The notes: generated by a model not told the origin, from the letters alone. A stretch of DNA of 64,000 nucleotides from Polaribacter sp. NJDZ03 (GCF_019263805.1 NZ_CP079195.1:3707001-3771000); one strand, 5' to 3'; positions 1-9,873 are shown, counted from the stretch's first letter. Program-made: numbers and translations.

Positions 1-2
1 AA

Positions 3-818
3 ATTGTAGAAGAAGATTTAACAACGGTAACTGTTAGTGGCGAATTTTCTGATGCTTTAGTTTTTTATGCTGAAGATAATTTAGAAATGAGAACCTACGT
101 TACGGGTATTTTGTCTAAATATTTTACAGTTAGGGCTTTTAGAGACGGACAAGAATGTTTAGAGGCTTTAGAAAATAATTGGCCAGATATTGTAATTAGT
201 GATGTGCAAATGCCACAGCTAAATGGCTTAGATTTATGTATTGCAATTAAATCTGATTTAAAAACAAGTCATATCCCTGTAATTTTACTTACAGCATTAA
301 TAAATATAGAAGATCATGTTAGAGGCTTAAGAGATGGAGCAGATGCCTACATAAAGAAACCTTTTAATGTACAGCGTTTAATTACAAATACAGAAGCGTT
401 ACTTAATAACAGAAAACAATTAAGAGAAAGGTATCAGGTTGGTATTCCGTTAACCAAAGAAAATAATAAGAATAATAGAAATGACAATGCTTTTTTAGAG
501 AAGCTTTATAGTATTATGGAAGAGAATCTAGATAATCAAGATTTTGACATTAATACACTAGCCAAAGAATTGTATTTGAATAGAACACATTTTTACCAAA
601 AAGTAAAAGTATTGACCAATCAAACTCCTTTTGAGTTGATAAAAATGTATCGTTTAAAAAAGGCAGCACAATTTCTGGTAAATCAAAAATTATCTGTAAA
701 CGAAGTTTTTTTAATGACAGGTTTTAAAAGTAGAACACATTTTACAAAAATTTTTAAAGAAAAATACAACGTCTCACCAAGTAAATATGGGGCAGAGAAC
801 GATAATAAACTTTCATAA
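3..818 (+). CDS. Hybrid two-component system regulator, C-terminal part (receiver + AraC HTH), partial
   Basis: The reading frame is already open at the left edge, so this is the 3' end of a longer gene. Seen: a receiver domain beginning about base 60 with an acidic E-D pair, a phospho-acceptor Asp codon at 201-203 in a SDVQMP context, and the invariant Lys of KKPF at 357-359. An AraC-type helix-turn-helix domain follows (about 490-800) and ends in the usual FKEKYNVSPSKY signature. Family knowledge: in Bacteroidetes this C-terminal order (receiver then AraC HTH) is typical of HTCS proteins, whose periplasmic half senses an oligosaccharide and whose HTH activates the neighbouring PUL. The ATG at 87 lies inside the receiver and is not a plausible start. 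Its position at the edge of the locus suggests it is the PUL activator. The sensor and kinase halves are outside the window. Confidence 0.9.
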   Translation: MVEEDLTTVTVSGEFSDALVFYAEDNLEMRTYVTGILSKYFTVRAFRDGQECLEALENNWPDIVISDVQMPQLNGLDLCIAIKSDLKTSHIPVILLTALINIEDHVRGLRDGADAYIKKPFNVQRLITNTEALLNNRKQLRERYQVGIPLTKENNKNNRNDNAFLEKLYSIMEENLDNQDFDINTLAKELYLNRTHFYQKVKVLTNQTPFELIKMYRLKKAAQFLVNQKLSVNEVFLMTGFKSRTHFTKIFKEKYNVSPSKYGAENDNKLS

Positions 819-844
819 TAATTAATTTATTCTTTTAATTAAAA

Positions 845-943
845 GTGTTGCTGTTAAGAAAACTTAATCCACAAAAGGCGCAAGCTTCTAGTGCAGCTCC
901 AGAAGCTCCTGGGCTGGATTTTAATTTTAAAATAATATTATAA
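845..943 (+). other. GC-richer short segment: candidate small ORF (32 codons, GTG start) or structured RNA
   Basis: Between the regulator and its terminator lies a stretch richer in G+C than its surroundings. One frame (GTG 845 to TAA 943) reads through it and encodes a short Ala/Pro-rich peptide ending in DFNFKIIL. The same stretch contains a potential stem, AGCTTCT pairing with AGAAGCT about 11 bases later, and the terminator hairpin begins four bases after the stop. I do not recognise it. It could be a micro-protein, a small RNA, or the remnant of a longer gene. Confidence 0.3.
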
Positions 944-946
944 ATG

Positions 947-978
947 AAAACGCTACATATTTTATGTGGCGTTTTTTT
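947..978 (+). terminator. Rho-independent terminator after the regulator
   Basis: AAAACGCTACAT pairs with ATGTGGCGTTTT (one G-T pair, 5-base loop) and a run of T follows. It separates the regulator from the enzyme genes. Confidence 0.85.
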
Positions 979-1078
979 ATTATCTAGATTTACGCATGCA
1001 TACTTTTAATATATTCACAAGTACAAGTAGAAACTTTTAAATAGCTTATTTTATAGTAAGTTTAAAAACGAACCATAT

Positions 1079-3910
1079 ATGAATCAAATTCTTAAAAAGT
1101 CTTTACTAATTGCAGTTACGTTATTAGTGAGTTTTAACTGTTCATCTAATAAGCCAAATACGATGAAGGATGATAAAGCAATCGTTAGTATAGAAACGGT
1201 ACTAACCATATTAAAAGTGAGAACGGCTATTAATAAAGGAAGTTCTTATATAGTAGCAAACAGTTATGAAGGAACTTTGTTAGGGGTTTCTTTTGATGGA
1301 AAAATTCTTTGGAAAAATGCTTTGTCTGGTTTTATGAATCATGATGTTTGGGTACGAGATTTAGATAATGATGGTAAAGATGAAATTTTAGCAGCAAATG
1401 CTGATGGGAATATTTATTGTTTAAATGCTGAAGGAAAATTATTGTGGAGTTTTAAAAAGAATGATGCACCTATGTTTGCAGTTACTGCAATTAAAAAAGA
1501 CAATAAAATGTATGTTGTAGCTGGTGGCTTTGATAAGAAAATCTATTACTTAGATGCAAAAGGGAAGGAAGTAAAAGAAATTGAAACGTCCACTTTTTCA
1601 ATTGAAAAATCATATAAAAAAGTTGGTCAAAAAAGAGCTCCGAATAATGTGAGCATGACTAATTTTATAAGAGTTGTAGAGAACAAAGACCAGACCGAAA
1701 CTTTAGTAGTTTTGGGTACCAACAATCACATGCAGAATGTAGGAACTTTGTACTTTTTTAATCCTTTAGAAAATCTTCCTTTTAAAAAGAAACCAATTCA
1801 ACAAGATAAATCTGTAAAGGGAAAACTAAGAATTAGACCCATAGGAGATTTAAAAATTGTTGATTATGATAATGATGGTGAAAAGGAAATTTTATTGGGT
1901 GCATCTGCTCATGTAAATGATTTGTTGGTAACATTGTACAGTATTAAAGAAGATACATTTACTTTTCATAAATTAGATAAAATTAGTTTTGGTTATGATA
2001 TTGCACATTCTGAAGTGATTAAACAAAACGGAAAAGATATTTTATTATCAAGAGCCGGAAGTCAAATTCATTTATATGAAAAAGGGAATTATAAAACTTC
2101 TGTAGAAAGATTGGTAAGTACGTATGCGTATAATGATTTATGGAAAGACCCAACAACAAATAATATTATTTTGGCAAGTAGCCAAAGTGGAGGAAGTCAG
2201 ATTCATATTATCAATACAGAAAATAAAAATTGGAAAAAGGAATTTAAAAACTTACATCCTCAAGGTAAAATTGCTTCCATTTTAGAGAACACAAAAATTA
2301 TCAGAAATAATTTAGATCAGTTTCAGAAACCAGATTATCAAGAAAAATCACAACCGGTTTATTTTATGACCGAAAAAGTACCGGATAATTTAGTAGGTTT
2401 AAAAAATGAAATTTCTAAAAATTATGATTCGCCAGTTTTCTTAAACTCATTACACATGAGAGAAGTAGAAAATTGGGATCGTTCTCAAGTCACCAATGAA
2501 AAATATAAAAATTCTAGAGATAGAAGAAAGAAATATACATTAACAAGTGATGAAGCTTTAACGCAAATTACCAATCAGTTTAATGGAGAACCAGGTATTG
2601 CTTATTGGGCAGGTCATGGTAACGATCCGTATATGTTTCATATAAACACTACAAAGAAAGTTGTAGATATGGCTAACGGAAAGAAAACAGTTTTAATTTA
2701 TCCAGAAATGGAAGATCATTCAGATAATTTAAACTTTTTGGTCGATGATTTAGTGTATCCTTTGGCAAAATATGTACAAGGAAAAAATGCCAATATATTT
2801 TTAAGGTCTAAGCATGTTTCTTGGTTGGGTAGTAATTATAACAAACCTTGGTCTCGATTAATGTCTGGCGAGTTTGCAGATGTTTTTGTTCCTTCTATGG
2901 AAGAAACTACAGATAAATCTATGGAACTTAGTTTGGCAGGTAGAACTGGTATGTGGGCAAGTGGAGCAGTCAATTCTTGGGGAACAAGGTCTGTGCCAGA
3001 CAATGCTTCTTTTGATAGATCTAGACAATTAGGATACCAGAGGTTGCCAAATCATTTTTTAAGAATGTTAATTTTTCACACTTCTTACGGAGCACAATAC
3101 ATTAATAACTTTGCGGTAGATCAAGACTATTTAAGTGTTTATTGGGAGTTGATTGCAAAAGGAGCTTTATATGTGCCAAAAAGAAATGAAATTTTAAGTT
3201 TTTCGCCAGTTCATGTAAGTATGAAAGAACCAGATCATCATTATATAGATGAAGGTTCTAATGTAAAATGGAGTATTTTTTATGATGAAGAATTTGAAAA
3301 AAATAATCCGTATGCAATTAGTAGATTAAGTGGTTCTTGGCCAGGAGCAGCAGTTACAGAATGGGATTTTTCTAGATATGCTGCAGGAGTAAAAGAAAGA
3401 AGATTAAACTTTTTAGCGCCTTATGAAAACGGATTGGTATTAATTACACCACCTCAAAAAGGAGTTTTTGCTCAGAAAAATGTAGTAAGAAAATCACTTT
3501 CAGAAAATTTACACCCTTTTTATAAAAACATTTTAAAGGAATATATTACAGACGGACATAATTATTATTCAGCGGATGGAAGTCAAACTTATAAAGCCGA
3601 TGAATATTACAAAATAATAGAAAAAGAGATTAAAGAAAGTGCTAAAAAGCTACCTGTTACTGTTTCTGGTGATGTTGCTTGGGTAGTTGCACAAACCTCT
3701 CCAAAACATTTAAGATTAACCATTTTAGATAACGGGTATATCAACCCGGAAGAGAGCTCTGCAATTGTAAGTTTTAATGATATTAAGATAAAAAAAATTA
3801 CTGATATTTTAAGTGAAGAAGCGTTTAAAGTAGAAAATTCTTCATTAAAAATAAATATCCCTTTAGGTGCTTTTAGATTTATAGATATAGAGTTAGAGAA
3901 GGCGTTTTAA
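1079..3910 (+). CDS. GH150-like (lambda-carrageenase-like) lipoprotein with N-terminal beta-propeller
   Basis: 943 residues, about 106 kDa. The signal peptide ends in a lipobox with Cys21, so it is probably membrane-anchored. The N-terminal half (about 40-340) has PQQ/FG-GAP-type blades, for example DLDNDGKDEIL and NIYCLNAEGKLLW, that predict a beta-propeller. The C-terminal half (about 430-940) carries WAGHGNDP at residues 510-517 and a conserved LAGRTGM segment. Both are shared with the second copy at 16309-18969. Family knowledge: the Pseudoalteromonas carrageenovora lambda-carrageenase CglA that founded GH150 has the same size (about 942 aa) and a predicted N-terminal propeller, and it cleaves beta-1,4 bonds of lambda-carrageenan. 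Assignment rests on architecture and context (GH110 and many sulfatases), not on an alignment I could run. It could instead be a related but inactive binding protein. The gene stands alone, with 263 bases before the next gene. Confidence 0.6.
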   Translation: MNQILKKSLLIAVTLLVSFNCSSNKPNTMKDDKAIVSIETVLTILKVRTAINKGSSYIVANSYEGTLLGVSFDGKILWKNALSGFMNHDVWVRDLDNDGKDEILAANADGNIYCLNAEGKLLWSFKKNDAPMFAVTAIKKDNKMYVVAGGFDKKIYYLDAKGKEVKEIETSTFSIEKSYKKVGQKRAPNNVSMTNFIRVVENKDQTETLVVLGTNNHMQNVGTLYFFNPLENLPFKKKPIQQDKSVKGKLRIRPIGDLKIVDYDNDGEKEILLGASAHVNDLLVTLYSIKEDTFTFHKLDKISFGYDIAHSEVIKQNGKDILLSRAGSQIHLYEKGNYKTSVERLVSTYAYNDLWKDPTTNNIILASSQSGGSQIHIINTENKNWKKEFKNLHPQGKIASILENTKIIRNNLDQFQKPDYQEKSQPVYFMTEKVPDNLVGLKNEISKNYDSPVFLNSLHMREVENWDRSQVTNEKYKNSRDRRKKYTLTSDEALTQITNQFNGEPGIAYWAGHGNDPYMFHINTTKKVVDMANGKKTVLIYPEMEDHSDNLNFLVDDLVYPLAKYVQGKNANIFLRSKHVSWLGSNYNKPWSRLMSGEFADVFVPSMEETTDKSMELSLAGRTGMWASGAVNSWGTRSVPDNASFDRSRQLGYQRLPNHFLRMLIFHTSYGAQYINNFAVDQDYLSVYWELIAKGALYVPKRNEILSFSPVHVSMKEPDHHYIDEGSNVKWSIFYDEEFEKNNPYAISRLSGSWPGAAVTEWDFSRYAAGVKERRLNFLAPYENGLVLITPPQKGVFAQKNVVRKSLSENLHPFYKNILKEYITDGHNYYSADGSQTYKADEYYKIIEKEIKESAKKLPVTVSGDVAWVVAQTSPKHLRLTILDNGYINPEESSAIVSFNDIKIKKITDILSEEAFKVENSSLKINIPLGAFRFIDIELEKAF

Positions 3911-4173
3911 GAATAAATTATTGGTAGATACAAGAAATGTATTCTCAAAAACAAGCGCTGTACGATTGTTTTAGAACTTTACAGTAGTTACAAAGTGTAA
4001 AATTTACAATGAGGTTTTAGATGAAATATTTTGGTTGTTTTTTCTTTTTTAATAGATATTAAAGAGTAAAAATCAATCACTAAAAAAAGATGTTTCCATA
4101 TAAACCTTAGAATTTATTTTGTAAAAATGACTAATACTAAAAGTTCTCTAACTAAAAAAAATGATAATCAATT

Positions 4174-5649
4174 ATGTATTTAAAAAGGACTAATTATATA
4201 AAAATACTATTTGCAATAGTTGTATTGGGGTTTATTGCGTGTAAAGAAAAACAAAAGGAAGTTGCGCAGGTATCAAAAAGTAATCAACCAAATATTATTT
4301 TATTTGTTGCAGATGATCACGGTACCGATGCCATTGGTGCGTATGGAAATCCGGTTATTAAAACTCCAAATTTAGATCAATTAGCATCAGAAGGAGTAAA
4401 GTTTACAAACGCCTATTGTACCAGTGCAAGTTGTGCGGCAAGTAGATCTGTTATTTTATCAGGTAAATTTGGTCACGCAACAGGATCTTATGGTCACGTG
4501 CATGATTATCATCACTTTAGTACGTATGATACAGAAACGTCTTTACCTGTTATTATGGAGAAATCTGGTTACGAAACTGCAAGAATTGGTAAATACCATG
4601 TAGCTCCAGAAAAAGTGTATCACTTTAATCAGGTTTTAGAAGCAGATCCTAGAAATACCGTTGAAATGGCAGATGCTTGTGCCGATGTTTTAAAATCAGA
4701 CAAACCATTTTTCTTATACTTCTGTACAGATGATCCTCATAGAGGACACCCTTTTGAACCAGAACAATGGGATACACCGAATAGTTTTGGAAATAAAAAA
4801 GAAGGTTATAAAGATGTAGAAACTGTAATTTATAATCCAGAAGATGTTTTAGTCCCTTCTTTTTTACCAGACACAAAACAGACTAGAGAAGAAATTGCAC
4901 AATATTACCAGAGTATTTCTAGAATAGACCAAGGTTTTGGTAAGTTGATGAAAATGTTACAAGAAACGGGTAAGGCAGATAACACTATTGTTATTTATAT
5001 TTCTGATAACGGAATGGCTTTTCCAGGTGCTAAAACTACCGTTAATGAACCAGGAATTAAATTGCCTTGTATTATAAAAGATCCAACAAAGGGTACAAAA
5101 GGGACAACAAATAAAGCGATGATTTCTTGGGTAGATTTAACACCAACCATTTTAGATATGGCAAAAATTGAATTTAAAAAAGAGCAATTTCACGGAAAAT
5201 CGTTCAATTCAATTTTAGATAAAGCAGATCCAGAAGGTTGGGACGAAATTTATGCTTCACATACGTTTCATGAAATTACTATGTACTACCCAATGAGAGT
5301 GGTTAGAAGTAAAAATTACAAGTTAATTTGGAATATTGCTTATAGGTTAGAGTATCCTTTTGCATCCGATTTATGGGCGTCTTCTACTTGGCAAAGTATT
5401 TATAGGAACAAAATAGAATATTTTGGACCTAAAAAAGTACAAGATTTTCTATTTAGACCAAAATTTGAATTGTATGATTTATCAAAAGATAAAAATGAGC
5501 TAGATAATCTTGCATATAAAGAAGAATTTAGTGATGTCTTAGAGTCGATGAAAAGTAAGATGAAAAAATTTCAAAAAGAGACCTCAGATCCTTGGATGAT
5601 TATGTGGGGGCATGATGCATCTTTACAAGGTTCTGGAGTTAATTTATAA
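4174..5649 (+). CDS. S1 family sulfatase, CAASR type, lipoprotein
   Basis: 491 residues with a lipobox at Cys23. The alkaline-phosphatase-fold sulfatase core starts at NIILFVADDHG (metal-binding D47-D48). The formylglycine site is C87-A-A-S-R, which fits C-X-(A/P)-X-R, the less common Ala form. A further metal-site segment is ISDNG near residue 278. The layout, with the DDHG opening and short lid regions, resembles the heparan N-sulfatase-like branch (S1_8-like), but the substrate position cannot be read from sequence. It starts a tightly packed run: only 9 bases separate it from the GH110 gene. It should desulfate galactan oligosaccharides in the periplasm or at the membrane, and needs a formylglycine-generating enzyme that is not encoded in this window. 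Confidence 0.9.
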   Translation: MYLKRTNYIKILFAIVVLGFIACKEKQKEVAQVSKSNQPNIILFVADDHGTDAIGAYGNPVIKTPNLDQLASEGVKFTNAYCTSASCAASRSVILSGKFGHATGSYGHVHDYHHFSTYDTETSLPVIMEKSGYETARIGKYHVAPEKVYHFNQVLEADPRNTVEMADACADVLKSDKPFFLYFCTDDPHRGHPFEPEQWDTPNSFGNKKEGYKDVETVIYNPEDVLVPSFLPDTKQTREEIAQYYQSISRIDQGFGKLMKMLQETGKADNTIVIYISDNGMAFPGAKTTVNEPGIKLPCIIKDPTKGTKGTTNKAMISWVDLTPTILDMAKIEFKKEQFHGKSFNSILDKADPEGWDEIYASHTFHEITMYYPMRVVRSKNYKLIWNIAYRLEYPFASDLWASSTWQSIYRNKIEYFGPKKVQDFLFRPKFELYDLSKDKNELDNLAYKEEFSDVLESMKSKMKKFQKETSDPWMIMWGHDASLQGSGVNL

Positions 5650-5658
5650 AAAGCGATT

Positions 5659-7467
5659 ATGATAAACAGTTTATATAAAATAGTAGCAGTATTTATTTTT
5701 TTTGCAACGATCAATAGCAATGCAACTGAAATAATTAATATAAAGCACAGCAAAGGAGATATGACTTTGGTTGTGAGAGAAGCAATTGAAAATGCAAAAA
5801 CCAAAGACATTAAATTGGTGTTTGAAAAAGGAAATTACTTTTTTAAAACAGATTATGCGGTTGGTAAATTCTTGTATGTTACAAATCATGGAAATGGGTT
5901 TAAAAAAATCATTTTTAATTTTGAAAACTTTAATTCCGTTGAAATAGAAGGAAATGATTCTGAATTTATTTTTAGAGGTCAAACATTACCATTTGTATTT
6001 GATGGATTACATAAGATTGATGTAAAAAACATAACTATAGATTGGGATATTCCTTTTTCTTTTCAAGGAGATGTTACTGCAGTAAATGAAAAAGAACAGT
6101 GGTATGAGCTAAAACCATATACAAAAGGGTTTTCATGGAAACTTAGTAAAGGTAGGATTGAATTTCCTGGAATCAATCATTTTAATTTTACGTCTTTAGG
6201 CAGCTCTTTGCCACACAATAAAGAAACAAAAGCAGTAGATTATGGAGCTTGGGATGCAAGCTTAGAATCTAATTTTGTAGAAAAAAGACCGAATGGAATT
6301 TTACGTTTTTATGATAAAAACCTTAAAAAATATCCAAGAGTAGGTTCTGTATTACAATCTAAAGGAGATAAATTAAACAATAGATATGCTCCTGCTTTTT
6401 TAACTAGAAATTCTAAAAACATAGAGTTTAATAATGTGACCATTCATCACGCTTTAGGAATGGGTTTTTTGTTTGAAAGATCTGAAGATATTAAAATTTT
6501 AAATTCAGGAATTTATATTAGAAAAGGCTCAGACAGAGTAATGTCTATTGTTGCAGATGCAACACATTTTGCAAATTGTAAAGGTGATATTTTAATTGAA
6601 GGTTGCCGACTTGAAGGCATGTATGATGATGGAACAAACGTACATGGAACCTATGTTGAAGTAAAAGAAATTCTAAATGATAAAACCGTTAGAATCGCCT
6701 TAATGCACGATCAACAAATGGGATTTGAGTTTGCAGGAATCAATGATGAGGTTTGGTTTATAAAACAACCAAATCCGCAAAGAGCGGAAATAAATACGGT
6801 AACTGCTGTAAAAGTAATTAACGATTATTATACAGATGTAACTTTTAAAAATGAAATTCCTGCAGGTTTAAAAACTGGAGATCTATTAGAAAACAAAACA
6901 TGGAATCCTACTTTTACCATGCGAAAAAATATAATTAGAGATCACAGAGCAAGAAACATCATTATTAAAACTCCAAAGAAAATTATTATAGAAGACAACG
7001 ATTTATCTTCTATGATGTCTTCCATTATGTTAAGGGGAGAAACGTTTTATTGGTTCGAATCTGGTAATGTAGAAGAAGTAATTATCAGAAATAACAGATT
7101 TGTAGATTGTGCAACAGGAGGCTCTGAACACGCAATTTTAAAAGTATCTCCAAGATTAGGGAAATCGTTTGATGATACGATAACGTATGATAGAAATATC
7201 ACTTTCGAAAACAATTTTATTGAAACATTTGACAATAGAATAATTTGGGCAGATAGGGTAGATGGACTAATAATTAAAGGAAATACCATTAAACAAACCA
7301 ACACTTTTAAAGTTCAGTTTCCAGATGCTTATATGTTCGATTTGATACATTGTAAGAATGTAGAAATTTCTAAAAACTCTTATTCAGGGGATAATAAAAA
7401 TATTTTAAAAGCAGATGAAGCTTCTAAAAAAGAGTTGAAATTTAAGAGTAATAAAGGTTTAAAATAA
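5659..7467 (+). CDS. GH110 family exo-alpha-1,3-galactosidase (first copy)
   Basis: 602 residues with a signal peptide of about 22 residues and no lipobox, so probably periplasmic. The sequence is a right-handed parallel beta-helix with repeated N-I-x-I/F-x-N turns throughout. The GH110 signature DATHF...CRLEGMYDDGTNVHG is clear, with Asp300, Asp323 and Asp324. The 23- and 24-residue spacing between these Asp residues matches the catalytic Asp321/Asp344/Asp345 I recall for PdGH110B of Pseudoalteromonas distincta. Family knowledge: GH110 inverting enzymes remove terminal alpha-1,3-linked galactose, and marine members were linked to the alpha-Gal-(1,3)-Gal unit of lambda-carrageenan. It would act on desulfated neo-carrageenan ends, alternating with a beta-galactosidase. 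It sits between a sulfatase and the GH42-like gene in one apparent operon. Confidence 0.85.
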   Translation: MINSLYKIVAVFIFFATINSNATEIINIKHSKGDMTLVVREAIENAKTKDIKLVFEKGNYFFKTDYAVGKFLYVTNHGNGFKKIIFNFENFNSVEIEGNDSEFIFRGQTLPFVFDGLHKIDVKNITIDWDIPFSFQGDVTAVNEKEQWYELKPYTKGFSWKLSKGRIEFPGINHFNFTSLGSSLPHNKETKAVDYGAWDASLESNFVEKRPNGILRFYDKNLKKYPRVGSVLQSKGDKLNNRYAPAFLTRNSKNIEFNNVTIHHALGMGFLFERSEDIKILNSGIYIRKGSDRVMSIVADATHFANCKGDILIEGCRLEGMYDDGTNVHGTYVEVKEILNDKTVRIALMHDQQMGFEFAGINDEVWFIKQPNPQRAEINTVTAVKVINDYYTDVTFKNEIPAGLKTGDLLENKTWNPTFTMRKNIIRDHRARNIIIKTPKKIIIEDNDLSSMMSSIMLRGETFYWFESGNVEEVIIRNNRFVDCATGGSEHAILKVSPRLGKSFDDTITYDRNITFENNFIETFDNRIIWADRVDGLIIKGNTIKQTNTFKVQFPDAYMFDLIHCKNVEISKNSYSGDNKNILKADEASKKELKFKSNKGLK

Positions 7468-7473
7468 TACGTA

Positions 7474-9753
7474 ATGAAACAGGTTCTTTTTTATGTGGTT
7501 TTATTTTTATCGGCAAATATAGTTCAAGCGCAATCTTTAGAAACAGCAGCGAATTCTAAAATTAAAATTTTAGAAAAATTAGTTAAAAAGGCAGAGAAAA
7601 AAAACATTGATGTTTTAAAGGAAAAAACGACTATTAGAACTGCAGAAATATTTTTAAAATATGCTAATTGGGATGATAAAAATGTAAAAGTAAATGAATC
7701 TTTATATAAACTAGTTCCTTCTTTTAAAATGGAAGCTACTAAAATGGCAGAAGATTTACCAAATTTCGAAAGAAAGGAAGTGAATTTAATGTTAGATAAA
7801 GCGATTTTAGAAATTGAATCATTACTAGACAAAAAGACGTTTAGAAAAGTGAGTCCGAATGTAGATTGGACAAAAGTCACCGTAGAAAATGACCAGTTAA
7901 CGTTTAATAATCGACCTGTTTTTTTAGCGGATTATACTTGGAAACCTAAAACTAAAGAACTTACTGAGTTTCATGGAAATCAAGATAGTTTCTTTATAAC
8001 GCCTACTTATGTTTCAAAAGAAGACGGAACTATCAATAAAAAAAGAATGGACTTATTGAACGAAAAAACGGATGGTTCTTTAGGTTTTATTTTTATGAAT
8101 CATAAAGGTGTTCCAAAATGGGCAGAAGAAAAATACGGTCCAAATTTTTCTATGAGAGAAGATACCTATACTGCGTATGATATAGATAATCCTGGGGCAA
8201 GAGAAATTCAAACAAAATTATTAGAAGCTTTTGTACCAAAAATAGCAGGAAAAAAGTTTAGTCAGTTAGGATATATGTTGGTAAATGAACCTCATTTCTA
8301 TACCTATACAGATGCGAAAAAGAAAAAATTACCCTGGGCTTCTGGTGGTGTTTCTCAATTTACAATTGAAAAGTTTAAAGTTTGGTTATCAAAGAAACAT
8401 CAAAATATAGCTGCTTTAAATGCAGTTTGGAATACCAATTTTAAAGATTTTAATGATGTACAAATAGATATTCCTATTGATATCAGTTTAAAAGGATTGC
8501 CAATTTGGTATGATTGGGCTGCTTTTAATATGGATAGAGTAACAGATTGGTATGCCTTCTTAAAAACAGAAATAGCAAAACACGATGCAGATGCAAAAGT
8601 GCATTTAAAAATTATGCCAAATCTTTGGACGAATAACCAAAGAGTTCATGGAATAGATTTAGAAGCATTAACAGATTTAAGCGGAATTATTGGTAACGAT
8701 TCTGGTGCCGATCACACCTATACCTGGGGGAAACCTCATGAATGGCAAAAACATTATGCTTTTGAATGGAGAGAGTTGTGTATGGGATATGATTTTATGA
8801 AATCTGTAAGTCCTAATAAAATAAACTTTAATTCTGAGTTACATTATTTATCAACAGTAAGGTCTCGTAAATTAGATTTAGACCCAAATTATGCAAGAGC
8901 TAGTTTTTGGTTGGCGCATTCTTACGGTATGACTGCAAGCCAGATTTGGTATTGGCCAAGAAACGCAGATGGTTCTATTTCCAATAAAGCAAAAAAGGAT
9001 AAAGGGTATGCTGGTTCTAACAATCAGCAACCAAGAGTAACTAATGAAGTTGCCATGACGTTAATAGATTTGAATGCTAATTCAGAAGAAATAATGGCAA
9101 TTCAAAGAGACAGAAAACCAGTCCGTTTGTTTTATTCTAAAACGTCTGCTATTAATAAAAAAGCACATATGGATGATCTTTATCGTTTGTATGAAGGTTT
9201 AAATTTTGAAGGAATTCCTTTAGGATTTATAACTGAAAATATCATTAAAAAACAGAATAATAAAAATTGGAATCTTGTTGCTGTGTATAATACTCCTTTT
9301 GTTACCAAAGATGAATTAAACGCCTTACAATCATATTTGAATAATGGAGGAACTATAATTATTGATGACATTAGTTTAGTGAAAAACGAATACGGAAACG
9401 AATTAATTGCTTTAACGAAAGGGAAGGGAACTATTATTAGATTGAATTCGGTTGCTAAAATTAGAAACGAAGTTTTATCACTCTTAAAAGAAAAAAATCT
9501 ACTTTCTGATATTTCTATTGAAGAAACAAATACAGCAGATAGAAAAGGATGTATTTGGAGAGTTGTAAAAAACAATGCTGATAATAATGTATTGTCTATT
9601 GTAAATGTTGGTAATACAGACGCTTCACTAAAAATTTCATTAAAAGGTAATGAAAATATCATTTGTAAAGATTTAATAAAAGGAATAGCAGTTTCATCAA
9701 CACCTATTTTAAAACCAAATGAGGTATATTTTGTTGAGGTTACTTTAAAATAA
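7474..9753 (+). CDS. Clan GH-A beta-galactosidase-like enzyme (GH42/GH50/GH167-like)
   Basis: 759 residues with a signal peptide of about 20 residues. A helical region (about 22-125) precedes a TIM-barrel. The barrel shows an acid/base Asn-Glu pair in VNEPHF (Glu272) and a probable nucleophile in NSELHYL (Glu455). The segment FKVWLSKKHQNIAALNAVW is typical of GH42 and of related GH50 and GH167 enzymes. A flavodoxin-like region (about 545-675, with NNGGTIIIDD) and a C-terminal beta-domain follow, as in GH42 trimerization-type domains. Function: probably exo-hydrolysis of beta-linked galactose or release of disaccharides from galactan oligomers. Which of the three families it belongs to cannot be settled by eye. 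It is 6 bases from the GH110 gene, consistent with alternate alpha/beta trimming. Confidence 0.7.
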   Translation: MKQVLFYVVLFLSANIVQAQSLETAANSKIKILEKLVKKAEKKNIDVLKEKTTIRTAEIFLKYANWDDKNVKVNESLYKLVPSFKMEATKMAEDLPNFERKEVNLMLDKAILEIESLLDKKTFRKVSPNVDWTKVTVENDQLTFNNRPVFLADYTWKPKTKELTEFHGNQDSFFITPTYVSKEDGTINKKRMDLLNEKTDGSLGFIFMNHKGVPKWAEEKYGPNFSMREDTYTAYDIDNPGAREIQTKLLEAFVPKIAGKKFSQLGYMLVNEPHFYTYTDAKKKKLPWASGGVSQFTIEKFKVWLSKKHQNIAALNAVWNTNFKDFNDVQIDIPIDISLKGLPIWYDWAAFNMDRVTDWYAFLKTEIAKHDADAKVHLKIMPNLWTNNQRVHGIDLEALTDLSGIIGNDSGADHTYTWGKPHEWQKHYAFEWRELCMGYDFMKSVSPNKINFNSELHYLSTVRSRKLDLDPNYARASFWLAHSYGMTASQIWYWPRNADGSISNKAKKDKGYAGSNNQQPRVTNEVAMTLIDLNANSEEIMAIQRDRKPVRLFYSKTSAINKKAHMDDLYRLYEGLNFEGIPLGFITENIIKKQNNKNWNLVAVYNTPFVTKDELNALQSYLNNGGTIIIDDISLVKNEYGNELIALTKGKGTIIRLNSVAKIRNEVLSLLKEKNLLSDISIEETNTADRKGCIWRVVKNNADNNVLSIVNVGNTDASLKISLKGNENIICKDLIKGIAVSSTPILKPNEVYFVEVTLK

Positions 9754-9767
9754 TAAGGATACGAACT

Positions 9768-9796
9768 CCTGCAAGGTTTTTTTTTGACCTTGTAGG
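9768..9796. repeat. REP-like palindrome, copy 1
   Basis: CCTGCAAGG and CCTTGTAGG form a 9-bp stem with one G-T pair around a T-rich loop, just after the GH42-like stop codon. It may terminate or attenuate transcription. Its core is repeated at 9847-9873. Confidence 0.6.
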
Positions 9797-9846
9797 TATT
9801 TTAAATACTAAAAAGACGATTAAAATAGTCCTTGAAAAACACAATA

Positions 9847-9873
9847 CCTACAAGGTTTTTGAAACCTGGCAGG
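9847..9873. repeat. REP-like palindrome, copy 2
   Basis: CCTACAAGG and CCTGGCAGG form an imperfect stem around TTTTTGAAA. It is the same unit as at 9768-9796, about 50 bases away, and ends 16 bases before the next start codon. Confidence 0.55.

Noticed and set aside
1079..3910. Alternative reading of the propeller-bearing protein as a PQQ-dependent dehydrogenase
   Set aside because: The blade-like repeats are FG-GAP/PQQ-like only in the N-terminal half. The C-terminal half has no cytochrome or quinoprotein motif, and the context is entirely glycan breakdown.
9180..9662. 160-codon open frame on the - strand inside the GH42-like gene
   Set aside because: It lies wholly within a well-supported gene, is Phe/Ser-rich as expected for an antisense of AT-rich coding DNA, and has no recognisable motif.
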